Positions 7,381-15,436 of a DNA stretch of 50,571 bases are shown in pieces. Source of the stretch: JAUXFK01 sp034189035. Its GTDB lineage: Bacteria; Desulfobacterota; UBA8473. The notes under the pieces are model-generated. The model was given only the letters and a program-made list of their open reading frames with translations, did no database searches and was not told the DNA's origin. Positions within the stretch are counted from its first letter, which is position 1. Each line of letters opens with the position of its first letter. The DNA is taken from positions 1 through 50,571 of the forward strand of contig JAXHVA010000023.1 of assembly GCA_034189035.1 (NCBI GenBank), read 5' to 3'. The translations under genes and the position numbers were made by a program.

Positions 7381-7938
7381 ATCCCTGATCAAGCCACCCG
7401 CTTTACTGTTTAGATCCGTGGTCAATGGCACCGTCGTCGGCACTTTATTCTTTTCCGATGCTCCTTCCGTACTTGGTCGTTCAGCTGTTTGTGCATTTCC
7501 CGGTGTCGTTGAAGTCATTTCTAAAAACATAACGCCGCACATCATAATCCAGAAAAGCAAAATTGTGGCAAAGATAAGGTTAGTAATCAGGCTTGCCGGA
7601 AGTGATCGTTTGAGTTTGGGAGGCTGACAAAAAGGACTTTCAAGCACTGTTTGACAATTAAAACCCAAGCTGATCGCGGTCCTATGATAAAGTGAAGTGC
7701 GATAGTCCAAAAGCCAAAAGAGCACGGTGAGCCCGATGGCGAACAGACACACATAAGGTCTGTACGGTTTAATTGGTTGGAAATTGAATGCCAAGGCACC
7801 CAGAAGAGTGGTTAAGACTACAAATGTACCGAAATGCTTGAAGCGCAACTCCATATACGCCCTGGTATCTGCACAAACCTGGCGGTAAACTTCCAAAATA
7901 GTCTCTCTTTTCGCATCCGCTGAATTGATAAGATTCAT
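7327..7938 (-). CDS. Membrane protein with three predicted helices (cassette 2)
   Basis: Predicted 203 residues, family not recognised. A charged N-terminal ~35 residues precedes hydrophobic stretches FGTFVVLTTLLGALAF, YVCLFAIGLTVLFWLL and LITNLIFATILLFWIMMCGV, then a Pro/Thr-rich tail. The last ~19 residues are encoded by the attC arm, so the natural tail may be recent. Small multi-helix membrane proteins are often pore-type effectors in defence systems, but nothing specific shows that here. Weak ribosome-binding site (GCGGAA). Confidence 0.65.
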   Translation of the reverse strand: MNLINSADAKRETILEVYRQVCADTRAYMELRFKHFGTFVVLTTLLGALAFNFQPIKPYRPYVCLFAIGLTVLFWLLDYRTSLYHRTAISLGFNCQTVLESPFCQPPKLKRSLPASLITNLIFATILLFWIMMCGVMFLEMTSTTPGNAQTAERPSTEGASEKNKVPTTVPLTTDLNSKAGGLIRDAQPGAAPDRREKAPASR

Positions 7939-8010
7939 TTCCGCACTCGGTCTCTATTAGTGGTGACCAAAACCTTCATTTTCCCGGAATTGAGTAGTCC
8001 CGGCTCTTAC

Positions 8011-8068
8011 GCCCAACGCATGCTTCAGCCGCGAGCAAAGCGAGTCGAGCTGAAAGCAAATGTTATGT
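8011..8068 (-). repeat. attC site closing cassette 1
   Basis: Minus strand R'' ACATAAC (8068-8062), stem TGCTTTCAGC/GCTGAAGCA with one unpaired base, R' GTTGGGC (8017-8011). R'' complements the TTATGT at the attI junction 11306, so everything between is one cassette. Confidence 0.92.
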
Positions 8069-8107
8069 CTTTAAATTATATTTGGTGATGCCTATTTACA
8101 TGGCAAT

Positions 8108-11100
8108 TCATATAAACAGCCTATAGTCATATGTTTTTCCTTCAAATCTTGCCAACAACTTTCCTATTTTTGCAATTTGATATGAAGAATCAATGGTAGC
8201 CGGCAATTTTGTGTATAAATCGAAAGAATTCCAATTCATTTTAGTCAAACCCAATATTTCAGTAGCGATTAAATTGATATTGGCGTCTCCATGGTGCTTG
8301 GTAATTTTAAGTGGTGCTGGAATACTTCTTCCACCAAGATAATATCGATATTTTGGATTCTTGACCGAGGGCACTATGCCGTGGGTCCAAAGAAGCGCGG
8401 TAGTTTTATTTGTAATGATGCATGTTCCCCGTGACATTGGAAACCTATCTATTTGCATTGCACCTTGATAAATATTCGTAGCTAAATATCGCGCTGCTGA
8501 CTCATAATTAATTTCTACTAAGTCAATTTTGTTTATCCCAGCCAACTTTAAGCTATCAGTAATACCTTTAATCTCATCAGTAGTGAACCTGGTACGTTTA
8601 TGAATAACGACTCTTTTCGGTAGTTTCTCCATCGAACTATAAAACAGCTCTCGTATTGAAACTCCAAATTGAAATGCGTCATCGTAAGATAGAAAAGGAT
8701 TTTTTTGTTTATCGAGATAGTAGTTGTCAACTTTTGAGAGCTTGTATTTTAGACCTTCGCCTTGCGAATTATAAATATGGCTGCACCCTATAACAATATC
8801 AGTCTCTTTGCTGCTATGATTAATACTATATCCTATGCCAGCGTATGCTGTATCTTGTTCTGTATTGTTTAGAATCCAAGGAGTTCTTAATGATTTTACA
8901 TAAAAGGATAGAGATAACCACCAACATATTTGGCATTTTAGACTATCACTCAATGTCTCTTCCCGAATCAATTGAGTAGAAACGCCCTTCGAAGCAGCAA
9001 AGGCTTTAATGTAATCATGCAAATCAAAACTCTCGCCATTAGCGCTGTATTTTTCATATGCTTGCCACTCGTTAGGGATGAATATAACAATTGTGTGCTG
9101 GCTTAACCTGTTAATAAGTTGATCTATTTTTGATGTTATCAGCCTTGCTAATTTCAAGGCAGTTTCTTCTATCTCGCCTTCATTGTGCGCAAATTCGATG
9201 TCTATCCATTTATCAGAGTCATTGATCAATGGAATGTTCAGAGGAATATTATATGCAGATGCAAAACCTGGATAATCAATTAGGTAATCCGGGTTAACTT
9301 GTGCATTGTGTCTTTGGTTAATCAAATTCAAAAAATTATAAAATTCATTTGCGTATTTCTGACCGCAAATGACACCTATGTTTATTTCGTTAGAATAAAC
9401 TGTCCCATTCAGAGGAAAATCCCAGGGTCTATGATTTATTAGTGCTCTCATTGGGTGAAAATCCTGGGATGGATTCATTGAATTTTTGTTGGTAAATACT
9501 AATTTAGGCTCAAGAAATTGAATCCCTTTATGCTGGGTAAACTTACTATCATACTTTTTGGGATGAAAAGCTTTGAAACTTTTATCACTTACTTTGATTT
9601 CAGCGAATGCTGTGTATTGAGATATCGAAAATTCAAAGCCAGTTCCTGATTCTTTTGGATACTCTGAGACAATCCGTTTTCCTTTAAATAGGATTTGGTT
9701 CCAATTCTCAAGCAGTTCATCGTATTGCTTGTTGAAAAGCTTTTCGAGCGAACTTTTACCAATCGATTGCTTTATTTCTTTTGTAATTAGAGATTCGCTA
9801 ATAAGATGAATTGTCGGTTTAAATGATAGGAATGCGTAATTATCATGAAGATCGAAGAATAAAGATACATAAAGAGCCTTACGAATTTCAAATGACTGTT
9901 GGTTATGAGATATCGTTGTGCCAACTTTTTTAAACCATAATTTGTTCTTATAGTTGGATTCGATCAATTCATTGTCGGACAACAACTTTAAAACAGCTTG
10001 CAACATCAGTGACTTAAAGGCAGTAACTTTTTCAATGTCGTATTTGGAGATTGGTGTCCGAACAATGCCATTCTTAATTTTTGATCCAAATACCTTATTT
10101 ATTGAAGAATGGGTGGCTAGAGCAAATACATTTCGTTTAAAAGGGACTGCACAAATATCTTGGCCCTTAGTAAGTTCCTTTAGAGTCCGATAGGGTCTTT
10201 CATTTTGAAAATCAAAATCAAACTGAAAAACCTCATTGGGGAAGGAAATTGGGTGCAGATTACTCTTTATATATTTGTCAGTTCTATCAATGTTAAGTGA
10301 AAACGGTAGGGTTTCAATTTCATTCGCACCTGAGTGCTTTAACACCCTATTTATTCGATTAATAATTTGCTCATCATCCTCGAAACATGCCTTGGTTAGA
10401 TGTAAAAGTGTTTTGTCAAAACCATCTGTCGGAATAAAATAAGCATCCCTTCCGGAAGCCCGGGCTTTTGCAATCAGATCTTTTATGCCAGAGCCTATAT
10501 TATGGCCGTAACCACACCAATACAGTCTTCCCGAACCTCTTTGAGATAATGTGTTTGAAAGAGATTTCATTAAGGATTTATCTCTTCCACTATACCCAAT
10601 TATTATGAGATTCTTGTCATTATGATATCTGGAAAACACATCTGTAAAAAATTCGTTCTGGGTATCCAGTTCAGAGGATGTATTTTTTAAAGTGCTATAC
10701 TTATAATCACCGTGCAATGCTATAGATAGGAGTTCCTTTCTGCTTTGATTTCGAAAGATTCTATCTGAATTGTCCAGATTTATTTCTATGGGGGTTAAGT
10801 TTTCTTGATGGGCTGCCTTTACAACCAAACCGTCAAAATTTGTCGTCCATATAGCTTTAACAATTTCTTGTTCGTTTAATATGCATAATAATTTATAGCC
10901 AATGTATGGCTCTTTCCCATCGATTAATGACTGAAAATACTTTCTCCTATCATCTGCTATTGGATAAGCTTTTTCCGCATAAAAGGAATACTCTTCATCA
11001 GAGTCCTGTGCAGGGTAAATCCCTTCATTATCCAACCAATCCTGAATACTTTTTTTGACGGATTCATTTTTTATATTCTTATAGTAGTCTGATGAATTTG

Positions 11101-11272
11101 GATTCTGGGACAGATAAATATCCTTTTTCCATTCCCAGATGCAATCGTACGCAGATTGTATACCAGAACTGATTGAGGCCCCAGCTCCAATAAGCACAGA
11201 ATGAGCGATATCTTTATTTCTTTTGATAGATCTTAAAAATGCGTCATACTCTAATATAAGGTTTTCACTCAT
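8108..11272 (-). CDS. Single-chain SIR2-APAZ-Argonaute (short pAgo fusion; cassette 1)
   Basis: Predicted 1054 residues. Residues ~20-310 are a SIR2 NADase domain: VLIGAGASISSG (27-37), TTNFDGLV with N145 and D147, LHGDYKY with H187, IIIGYSGRD (223-231). A middle part, ~330-690, fits the APAZ region. The C-terminal ~360 residues are MID-PIWI: IVIFIPNEW, AYAGIGYS (~809), VVIHKRT (~887), and a short C-terminus ending YRLFI. In cutting Argonautes the AGIGYS and IHKRT positions hold Asp of the DEDX tetrad; here they are Gly and Lys/Arg, so nucleic-acid cleavage should be absent. Known SIR2/short-Ago systems use a guide to sense invader nucleic acid, then deplete NAD+ and kill the cell. Most are two proteins; fused forms exist. 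It is the attI-proximal cassette, so it should be best expressed from Pc. Confidence 0.88.
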   Translation of the reverse strand: MSENLILEYDAFLRSIKRNKDIAHSVLIGAGASISSGIQSAYDCIWEWKKDIYLSQNPNSSDYYKNIKNESVKKSIQDWLDNEGIYPAQDSDEEYSFYAEKAYPIADDRRKYFQSLIDGKEPYIGYKLLCILNEQEIVKAIWTTNFDGLVVKAAHQENLTPIEINLDNSDRIFRNQSRKELLSIALHGDYKYSTLKNTSSELDTQNEFFTDVFSRYHNDKNLIIIGYSGRDKSLMKSLSNTLSQRGSGRLYWCGYGHNIGSGIKDLIAKARASGRDAYFIPTDGFDKTLLHLTKACFEDDEQIINRINRVLKHSGANEIETLPFSLNIDRTDKYIKSNLHPISFPNEVFQFDFDFQNERPYRTLKELTKGQDICAVPFKRNVFALATHSSINKVFGSKIKNGIVRTPISKYDIEKVTAFKSLMLQAVLKLLSDNELIESNYKNKLWFKKVGTTISHNQQSFEIRKALYVSLFFDLHDNYAFLSFKPTIHLISESLITKEIKQSIGKSSLEKLFNKQYDELLENWNQILFKGKRIVSEYPKESGTGFEFSISQYTAFAEIKVSDKSFKAFHPKKYDSKFTQHKGIQFLEPKLVFTNKNSMNPSQDFHPMRALINHRPWDFPLNGTVYSNEINIGVICGQKYANEFYNFLNLINQRHNAQVNPDYLIDYPGFASAYNIPLNIPLINDSDKWIDIEFAHNEGEIEETALKLARLITSKIDQLINRLSQHTIVIFIPNEWQAYEKYSANGESFDLHDYIKAFAASKGVSTQLIREETLSDSLKCQICWWLSLSFYVKSLRTPWILNNTEQDTAYAGIGYSINHSSKETDIVIGCSHIYNSQGEGLKYKLSKVDNYYLDKQKNPFLSYDDAFQFGVSIRELFYSSMEKLPKRVVIHKRTRFTTDEIKGITDSLKLAGINKIDLVEINYESAARYLATNIYQGAMQIDRFPMSRGTCIITNKTTALLWTHGIVPSVKNPKYRYYLGGRSIPAPLKITKHHGDANINLIATEILGLTKMNWNSFDLYTKLPATIDSSYQIAKIGKLLARFEGKTYDYRLFI

Positions 11273-11300
11273 TTCGATCTTTCATTTCTAATTATAGCTG

Positions 11301-11320
11301 ACATAACAAGTTATTCTGTT
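11301..11320 (-). other. attI recombination point
   Basis: Minus strand GTTATGT (11307-11301) is the junction between integron platform and cassette 1: its TTATGT is complementary to R'' ACATAAC of the cassette 1 attC. An inverted GAATAAC box abuts it two bases away on the platform side. Full attI limits cannot be set by eye. Confidence 0.75.
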
Positions 11321-11341
11321 GTTCTGTATATCCACCTTAAC

Positions 11342-11363
11342 AAAGGTATGAAACCATACCTTT
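11342..11363. promoter_or_regulatory. Operator-like palindrome in the attI-intI spacer
   Basis: AAAGGTATG, four bases, CATACCTTT: a perfect 9-bp inverted repeat with a four-base spacer. It lies downstream of the Pc candidate on the minus strand and upstream of intI. It could bind a repressor or be an integrase-binding element; the binding protein is unknown. Confidence 0.45.
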
Positions 11364-11420
11364 ATGATGACGATCCTACTTCTTTTTCCATGCTTCGAAA
11401 CCTGTCCCATCAATATTTTC

Positions 11421-11449
11421 CTAATATATAAAACCTTTTAACTTGTCAA
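11421..11449 (-). promoter_or_regulatory. Candidate cassette promoter Pc
   Basis: On the minus strand a perfect -35 TTGACA (11449-11444) is followed 15-17 bases on by TATATT/TATTAG (11428-11421), directing transcription through attI into cassette 1. Position and direction are those of integron Pc promoters. Confidence 0.6.
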
Positions 11450-11525
11450 GAATTTTATTTTATGTTACATCTATATTTCTGTATATCATTCAATATGCAG
11501 TGATATAATATCTTTGGAGATTATC

Positions 11526-12917
11526 TTGCTTAGTATACCGTCATCTTTTCTGTTACAATTTGAGGAACACTTACAAGAGAAGGCTGTTCCCAAAAATCAA
11601 CACGCATCATATAAGAAGTGGCTCCGTTATTATCTTGACTTTTGTTATAAATATGATTTTCCCCAAACACATAGTGAAAGCCTTGCTCACTTTCTGCTTA
11701 AACTACAGGAAAAGAGACAGACGAAAACGCAACAAAATCAAGCATCAGATGCAATATCTTTGTATTACGAACTTGTACTTGTCTGTAAGCCTCCTTTCAA
11801 TGTTTCTTCACCGCAATATTTTTCAAAGAATATTTCGGAGAGTACATCCCATTTAGTAACATGGCCTTCAAACACTTTACAGGACAGACCATTGAAGTCT
11901 GATCAAAGCTATATAAATTCTCCACAGCCAAAAAAAACGAAACCATTAACAGGGGCATCCTGGGAAAATGAATATGACGGGTTATCAAAAGAAATCCAGA
12001 TCAGACATTATTCTTCAAAGACTTTAACAACCTATAAACAATGGGTTCGGCATTTTCAAACCTATACACGCAGCAAACCTCCGGAATTGCTTTCTACCAA
12101 TGATGTTAAGGAATTTTTGACTTTTTTAGCTGTGAAACGAAAAGTGTCGGCTTCCACCCAGAATCAGGCCTTTAATGCGTTGTTATTTTTTTATAGACAT
12201 GTTTTGCATAAAGATTTTGGAAAAATTGACGGGATAGTCAGGGCGAAAAGAAAGCGCTATATTCCAGTAGTCTTATCGCGTGAAGAGATAGATGCCATAT
12301 TAAGATATTTGGCGCCCCCATATGACCTTGCGGTAAAATTTCTTTACGGTTGCGGGCTCCGGCTTTTTGAATGCTTAGAGCTTCGCATACAATCTTTGAA
12401 TTTTGATATGGGAGTTGTCACTGTTCATGACGGTAAAGGTAAAAAAGATCGAACCGTGCCTCTGCCTGAAACAATTCTCCCTGAACTCAGGGAGCATCTT
12501 GAATCGTTGAAAGTATTACACCAAATTGATCTGGACCGAAAATATGCGGGTGTGTTTTTGATTCATGCATTAGAAAAAAAATATTTGAATGCATCAAAGG
12601 AGCTTATATGGCAATGGTTCTTTCCTGCTAAAAATTTGACCCGTGTACCGGAAACAGGAGAATACAGAAGGTATCATTTACATGAAACACATTTACAAAA
12701 AGCGATTAAACAGGCAGTTGGAAAGGCCGGAATTTGTAAACGGGCTACGGCCCATACATTCCGCCACAGTTTTGCAAGCCACTTATTACAAGCCAATTAC
12801 GACATTCGAACCATTCAAGAGCTGTTGGGGCATAGTGATGTGCGAACCACAATGATCTATACACACACGATTCAGAGTCAGACGATTAAAGAAGCGAAAA
12901 GCCCGCTCGATTTTTAA
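11526..12917 (+). CDS. intI: Integron integrase with duplicated core-binding domain
   Basis: Tyrosine recombinase of 463 residues from TTG 11526, which has GGAG upstream; an in-frame TTG 12 bases earlier is possible. Catalytic set, counting from 11526: R279 (GCGLRLFECLEL), Lys in GKGKKDRTV, H410 and R413 (HTFRHSF), H436 (LGHSDVRTT), Y445 (MIYTHT). Between the two catalytic halves is the IntI-specific insertion (LNASKELIWQWFFPA), absent in Xer proteins. Usual integron integrases have about 320-340 residues; the extra ~130 at the N-terminus contain a second SAM-like core-binding domain. YKKWLRYY...QNQA near residue 30 parallels YKQWVRHF...QNQA near residue 170, implying internal duplication. 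No frameshift, so probably active. Confidence 0.93.
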   Translation: MLSIPSSFLLQFEEHLQEKAVPKNQHASYKKWLRYYLDFCYKYDFPQTHSESLAHFLLKLQEKRQTKTQQNQASDAISLYYELVLVCKPPFNVSSPQYFSKNISESTSHLVTWPSNTLQDRPLKSDQSYINSPQPKKTKPLTGASWENEYDGLSKEIQIRHYSSKTLTTYKQWVRHFQTYTRSKPPELLSTNDVKEFLTFLAVKRKVSASTQNQAFNALLFFYRHVLHKDFGKIDGIVRAKRKRYIPVVLSREEIDAILRYLAPPYDLAVKFLYGCGLRLFECLELRIQSLNFDMGVVTVHDGKGKKDRTVPLPETILPELREHLESLKVLHQIDLDRKYAGVFLIHALEKKYLNASKELIWQWFFPAKNLTRVPETGEYRRYHLHETHLQKAIKQAVGKAGICKRATAHTFRHSFASHLLQANYDIRTIQELLGHSDVRTTMIYTHTIQSQTIKEAKSPLDF

Positions 12918-13091
12918 AAGTGCTCGGAACCCCCACCTCCCTTGCTTCCCACTCAGTCCATTTCATCATAAATGAATAACAGCCTGAAGGATAAGGGATG
13001 AATACTAATGAACCTAGTTAAGGTATTTAATTAACAAATGGATATTTTTTATCCCCTTACGATTAACTTGGTTTCTAATCGAATCAAGCAT

Positions 13092-13320
13092 CTAAACGAA
13101 ATCTGCGATGAGGACATGACGTTTTGTGGCAAAGTTCTTGCGATGGAGTTTGATACGTTCGATTTCATGAAGTGTTTCAGCAGTAAGATAAATTTCACCG
13201 CATTGAGGGCAACTAATTACCGGAACATTTTCCAATAAGGAGTAATCCTTTTCCTTTGTCATAATTTCGTGTCGCTTTACGGAGTTTTGCACCTTATTTT
13301 TTGCAAATATCACGAATCAT
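13092..13320 (-). pseudogene. YgiT/MqsA-type antitoxin zinc-finger gene, frameshifted
   Basis: The frame encoding NVPVISCPQCGEIYLTAE followed by HEIERIKLHRK and VLIADFV is a YgiT-type zinc-finger antitoxin N-domain. Its natural start is ATG 13320-13318, overlapping the thrC stop (TAATG) with GGAGGT upstream, giving MIRDICKK then a stop. One A too many in a six-A run shifts the frame. In addition the first zinc pair reads RDIC rather than CxxC. No toxin gene (such as a DUF4258/MqsR type) is next to it. Probably a dead remnant; programmed slippage in the A run is the less likely alternative. Confidence 0.65.
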
Positions 13321-14780
13321 TAGTTACCTCCAAATATATCTCTCAGGATAGTCTTAAGCTTTTCATACTGTGCATCACTGAATCTCATAGACCCACCTTC
13401 TCTCAGATCGGGTGGATCCTCAATACTGTATATCCTTTCTTTCATCTTTGATTGCTTTTCGATCCTCTGCGGTACTGGCGGAACGATGCCAGCAGCCTTT
13501 TTTACATCATCGGGAAACTTACCTGGATCTGCAGTTTCGTAAATAACAGAGAGCCGGTCATGGCTGCCTTTGAGATAGGTGTCGAGGACTCTCCATCCCA
13601 CAGCACCGTGCGGTTCGATGGTTATTCCAAACTGTTCATGCACTTCTTTTATGGCCTTGTAATGGTCTTCATTTTGAACGCCAATCGAGTACAGGTCTCT
13701 TCTCATGGCCTCTATGTCTGGTTTGATATCCATCGCACCCTCTGTGATGACCCTGCCGTTTTCATCTCGTTCATCGTATACGTGCCCGCCATAAAGATCA
13801 ACGAGCCTGGCAAAGTTGCTCGGGTTTGATACGATCATTGCGGATGAGGGCGATCGTATGGATGGCTTAACAACGTAGGCTTCAGTCTTTAAAAATTCAG
13901 GAAACTCTCTGTTTTCGTTTACACCGCAAAGTATTATGGATATAAAAAGTCCCATCTCTTTGGCCATCACAGTACCCATCATATCCCCAAAGTTTCCGGA
14001 TGGGATGCTGACGATCATAGGCTCCCCATATTTTGCAACTCTGGAGTACGCAAAGAAAGGATAGACTGCCTGAGGTAAGAGCCGGCCAAGGCTGATTGAA
14101 TTTGCAGATGTGAACCGTTCAGGATCATTAAAGAGCCTGCCGGCAAAGTCCTTATCTCCGAGCAGACACTTCACCAATGCCTGGCAAATATCAAAGTCCC
14201 CATTGACTTCAAAGGCAAATACATTGTCTTTGAGAGTAGTCATCTGCCTTCTCTGCCTTTCCGTAATAGAACCTCTTGGGAAAAGCACAATATTGTCAAC
14301 GTTATCAAGGCCGTGCAGGGCATCTGCAACAGCCCCTCCTGTATCACCGCTTGTTGCAACAGCAACGACTCTTTTCAGATGAGATTTTTTCAAGAAGTGA
14401 TCGAGCATCTTCCCAAAGAACCTGGCTGCGTAATCTTTGAAAGAGTATGTTGGACCGCTGCTGAGCCACATGATATGTGTCTTGCCTGTAATATGCTGTA
14501 CCCGTGTGGGTATTTTCGTTTCATCATAGGCTGTATCAAGGATATTGCGCAACTCCTTTTCACGTATCTCATCTTCCAAGAAGGGATAGAGAACCTCAAA
14601 GGCGATCTGTGCATAGGTCATGTTCTTCATTGACTCTATTTTCTCAGGCGTTAGCTTTGGGATATCCTCTTTCGCTATCATGTACAATCCATAATTGGAA
14701 GCCAAACCGTTCATTAAGGCGGTCTCAAAATTTACTCGTTCTGATTTGTTATTCGTACTGTAATATCGTATATTTCTCAC
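13320..14780 (-). CDS. thrC: Threonine synthase
   Basis: Predicted 486 residues; converts O-phosphohomoserine to threonine, PLP-dependent. YGLYMI and the Thr synthase N-domain are present, the PLP lysine is in TYSFKDYAARFF, the substrate/phosphate loops are TSGDTGGAVADAL and SIPSGNFGDMMG. Length and motifs fit the long, E. coli-like class. The frame can be opened to 14873, but those extra codons lie in a MITE end; GTG 14780 with AGGAGAGG upstream is the likely start. The stop overlaps the antitoxin relic. Confidence 0.93.
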   Translation of the reverse strand: MRNIRYYSTNNKSERVNFETALMNGLASNYGLYMIAKEDIPKLTPEKIESMKNMTYAQIAFEVLYPFLEDEIREKELRNILDTAYDETKIPTRVQHITGKTHIMWLSSGPTYSFKDYAARFFGKMLDHFLKKSHLKRVVAVATSGDTGGAVADALHGLDNVDNIVLFPRGSITERQRRQMTTLKDNVFAFEVNGDFDICQALVKCLLGDKDFAGRLFNDPERFTSANSISLGRLLPQAVYPFFAYSRVAKYGEPMIVSIPSGNFGDMMGTVMAKEMGLFISIILCGVNENREFPEFLKTEAYVVKPSIRSPSSAMIVSNPSNFARLVDLYGGHVYDERDENGRVITEGAMDIKPDIEAMRRDLYSIGVQNEDHYKAIKEVHEQFGITIEPHGAVGWRVLDTYLKGSHDRLSVIYETADPGKFPDDVKKAAGIVPPVPQRIEKQSKMKERIYSIEDPPDLREGGSMRFSDAQYEKLKTILRDIFGGN

Positions 14781-14835
14781 TACACTCAACCTCTCCTGAA
14801 TCGTTATTTTGATGTCCCTTATCTTGACATATCTA

Positions 14836-14976
14836 GTGTCTGAAAGAAAACTAGGATTTTTCGTCAAGGTCAAGGAAGATCAAAATTTTAACCATAGGAA
14901 TATATTGAATATTTTGAGGATTAAAATTTTTATCTGACACAGAGATTGGCGAAAAAGACAGTTTTCGTTCGGACAC
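14836..14976. mobile_element. MITE-like element, 141 bp, with 6-bp target duplication
   Basis: Imperfect terminal inverted repeats of about 33 bp: GTGTCTGAAAGAAAACT at the left and AGTTTTCGTTCGGACAC at the right, each continued by a TTTTTCG/CGAAAAA block. The interior is also palindromic (GATCAAAATTTTAACC against GGATTAAAATTTTTATC). It is flanked by TATCTA on both sides (14830-14835, 14977-14982), as from transposition. No coding capacity; it would need a transposase elsewhere. It sits just upstream of the thrC start. Confidence 0.75.
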
Positions 14977-15436
14977 TATCTAGTATTTTACAATTAAGAC
15001 AATAACTTATCAACTGATATTTGAGGGGAACTCAATAGAGTGGCATTGTAGTTTGTCATATTGATTCAGTCTTTTATTGTTAAAATATGACTTTTTTTGT
15101 ATAATCATGAAATCTTGACAGCTGTTGAAGCATAAATAACTCTGTAGCAAACTCCCTCAAGCAATTTGCAATTAATGGTTATTGAGTTAACATAGCAATG
15201 GCAATCAGTTTATAACCCATGCAAAACTCACGCCTTAGTGAACATAAACATTTTCACGCGCTATAAACTGATTGCCATTGCTATGACCGATTTTTTTGCA
15301 AAGGGAAGTCAATAATCAATTTGTAATTTGAATCTTTTACAAGATAACTCGAATATGTTCAATATGTTCGTCAAGGACAATCCAAGTCATTATCTGCCAA
15401 ACTAGTTACATACAAGACACAAAAAGGAAACAAGAC
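14977..15436. other. Divergent spacer between thrC and hisHF
   Basis: Holds the palindromic element at 15191-15285 and otherwise AT-rich sequence with no supported gene. The promoter of hisHF should lie between 15290 and 15420, but I see no confident box pair. AAGGAAA precedes the hisHF ATG. Confidence 0.5.
15191..15285. repeat. Palindromic element with perfect 24-bp arms
   Basis: Left arm 15191-15214 and right arm 15262-15285 are exact reverse complements over 24 bases (beginning CATAGCAATGG), separated by 47 bases. It lies between the divergent thrC and hisHF genes. It may be a small mobile repeat or a structured leader; no clear target duplication was seen. Confidence 0.7.

Larger units (their letters stand above)
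1..12917 (-). mobile_element. Integron with seven complete gene cassettes (left end outside window)
   Basis: An integron-type tyrosine recombinase lies at the right, read on the plus strand. Left of it are attI and cassettes whose genes mostly read away from it. Cassettes are defined by matching the first bases of each (G^TTNNNN on the minus strand) with the R'' box of its own attC: c1 8017-11306 (TTATGT/ACATAAC), c2 7319-8016 (TTGGGC/GCCCAAC), c3 5711-7318 (TTATAC/GTATAAC), c4 4186-5710 (damaged start/GCATAAC), c5 2813-4185 (TTAGGG/CCCTAAC), c6 878-2812 (TTGGGC/GCCCAAC), c7 69-877 (TTGTGT/ACACAAC), c8 from 68 leftwards (TTGGAC). This pairing follows from cassettes being excised as circles, and it holds for every complete cassette, so the borders are well supported. 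Most cargo looks like anti-phage defence. Confidence 0.93.

Noticed and set aside
6714..7382. Longer form of the zinc-ribbon gene starting at 7382
   Set aside because: The first 34 codons are the attC stem (7313-7380); the cassette starts at 7318 and ATG 7280 has a ribosome-binding site.
11475..11509. E. coli-type LexA box and sigma70 promoter for intI
   Set aside because: Only a CTGT half-site pattern with the wrong spacing is present; the TATAAT at 11504 would start the message at the ribosome-binding site.
13038..13238. 66-codon plus-strand frame opposite the antitoxin relic
   Set aside because: The zinc-finger antitoxin signal is on the other strand; this frame has no homology or start signal.
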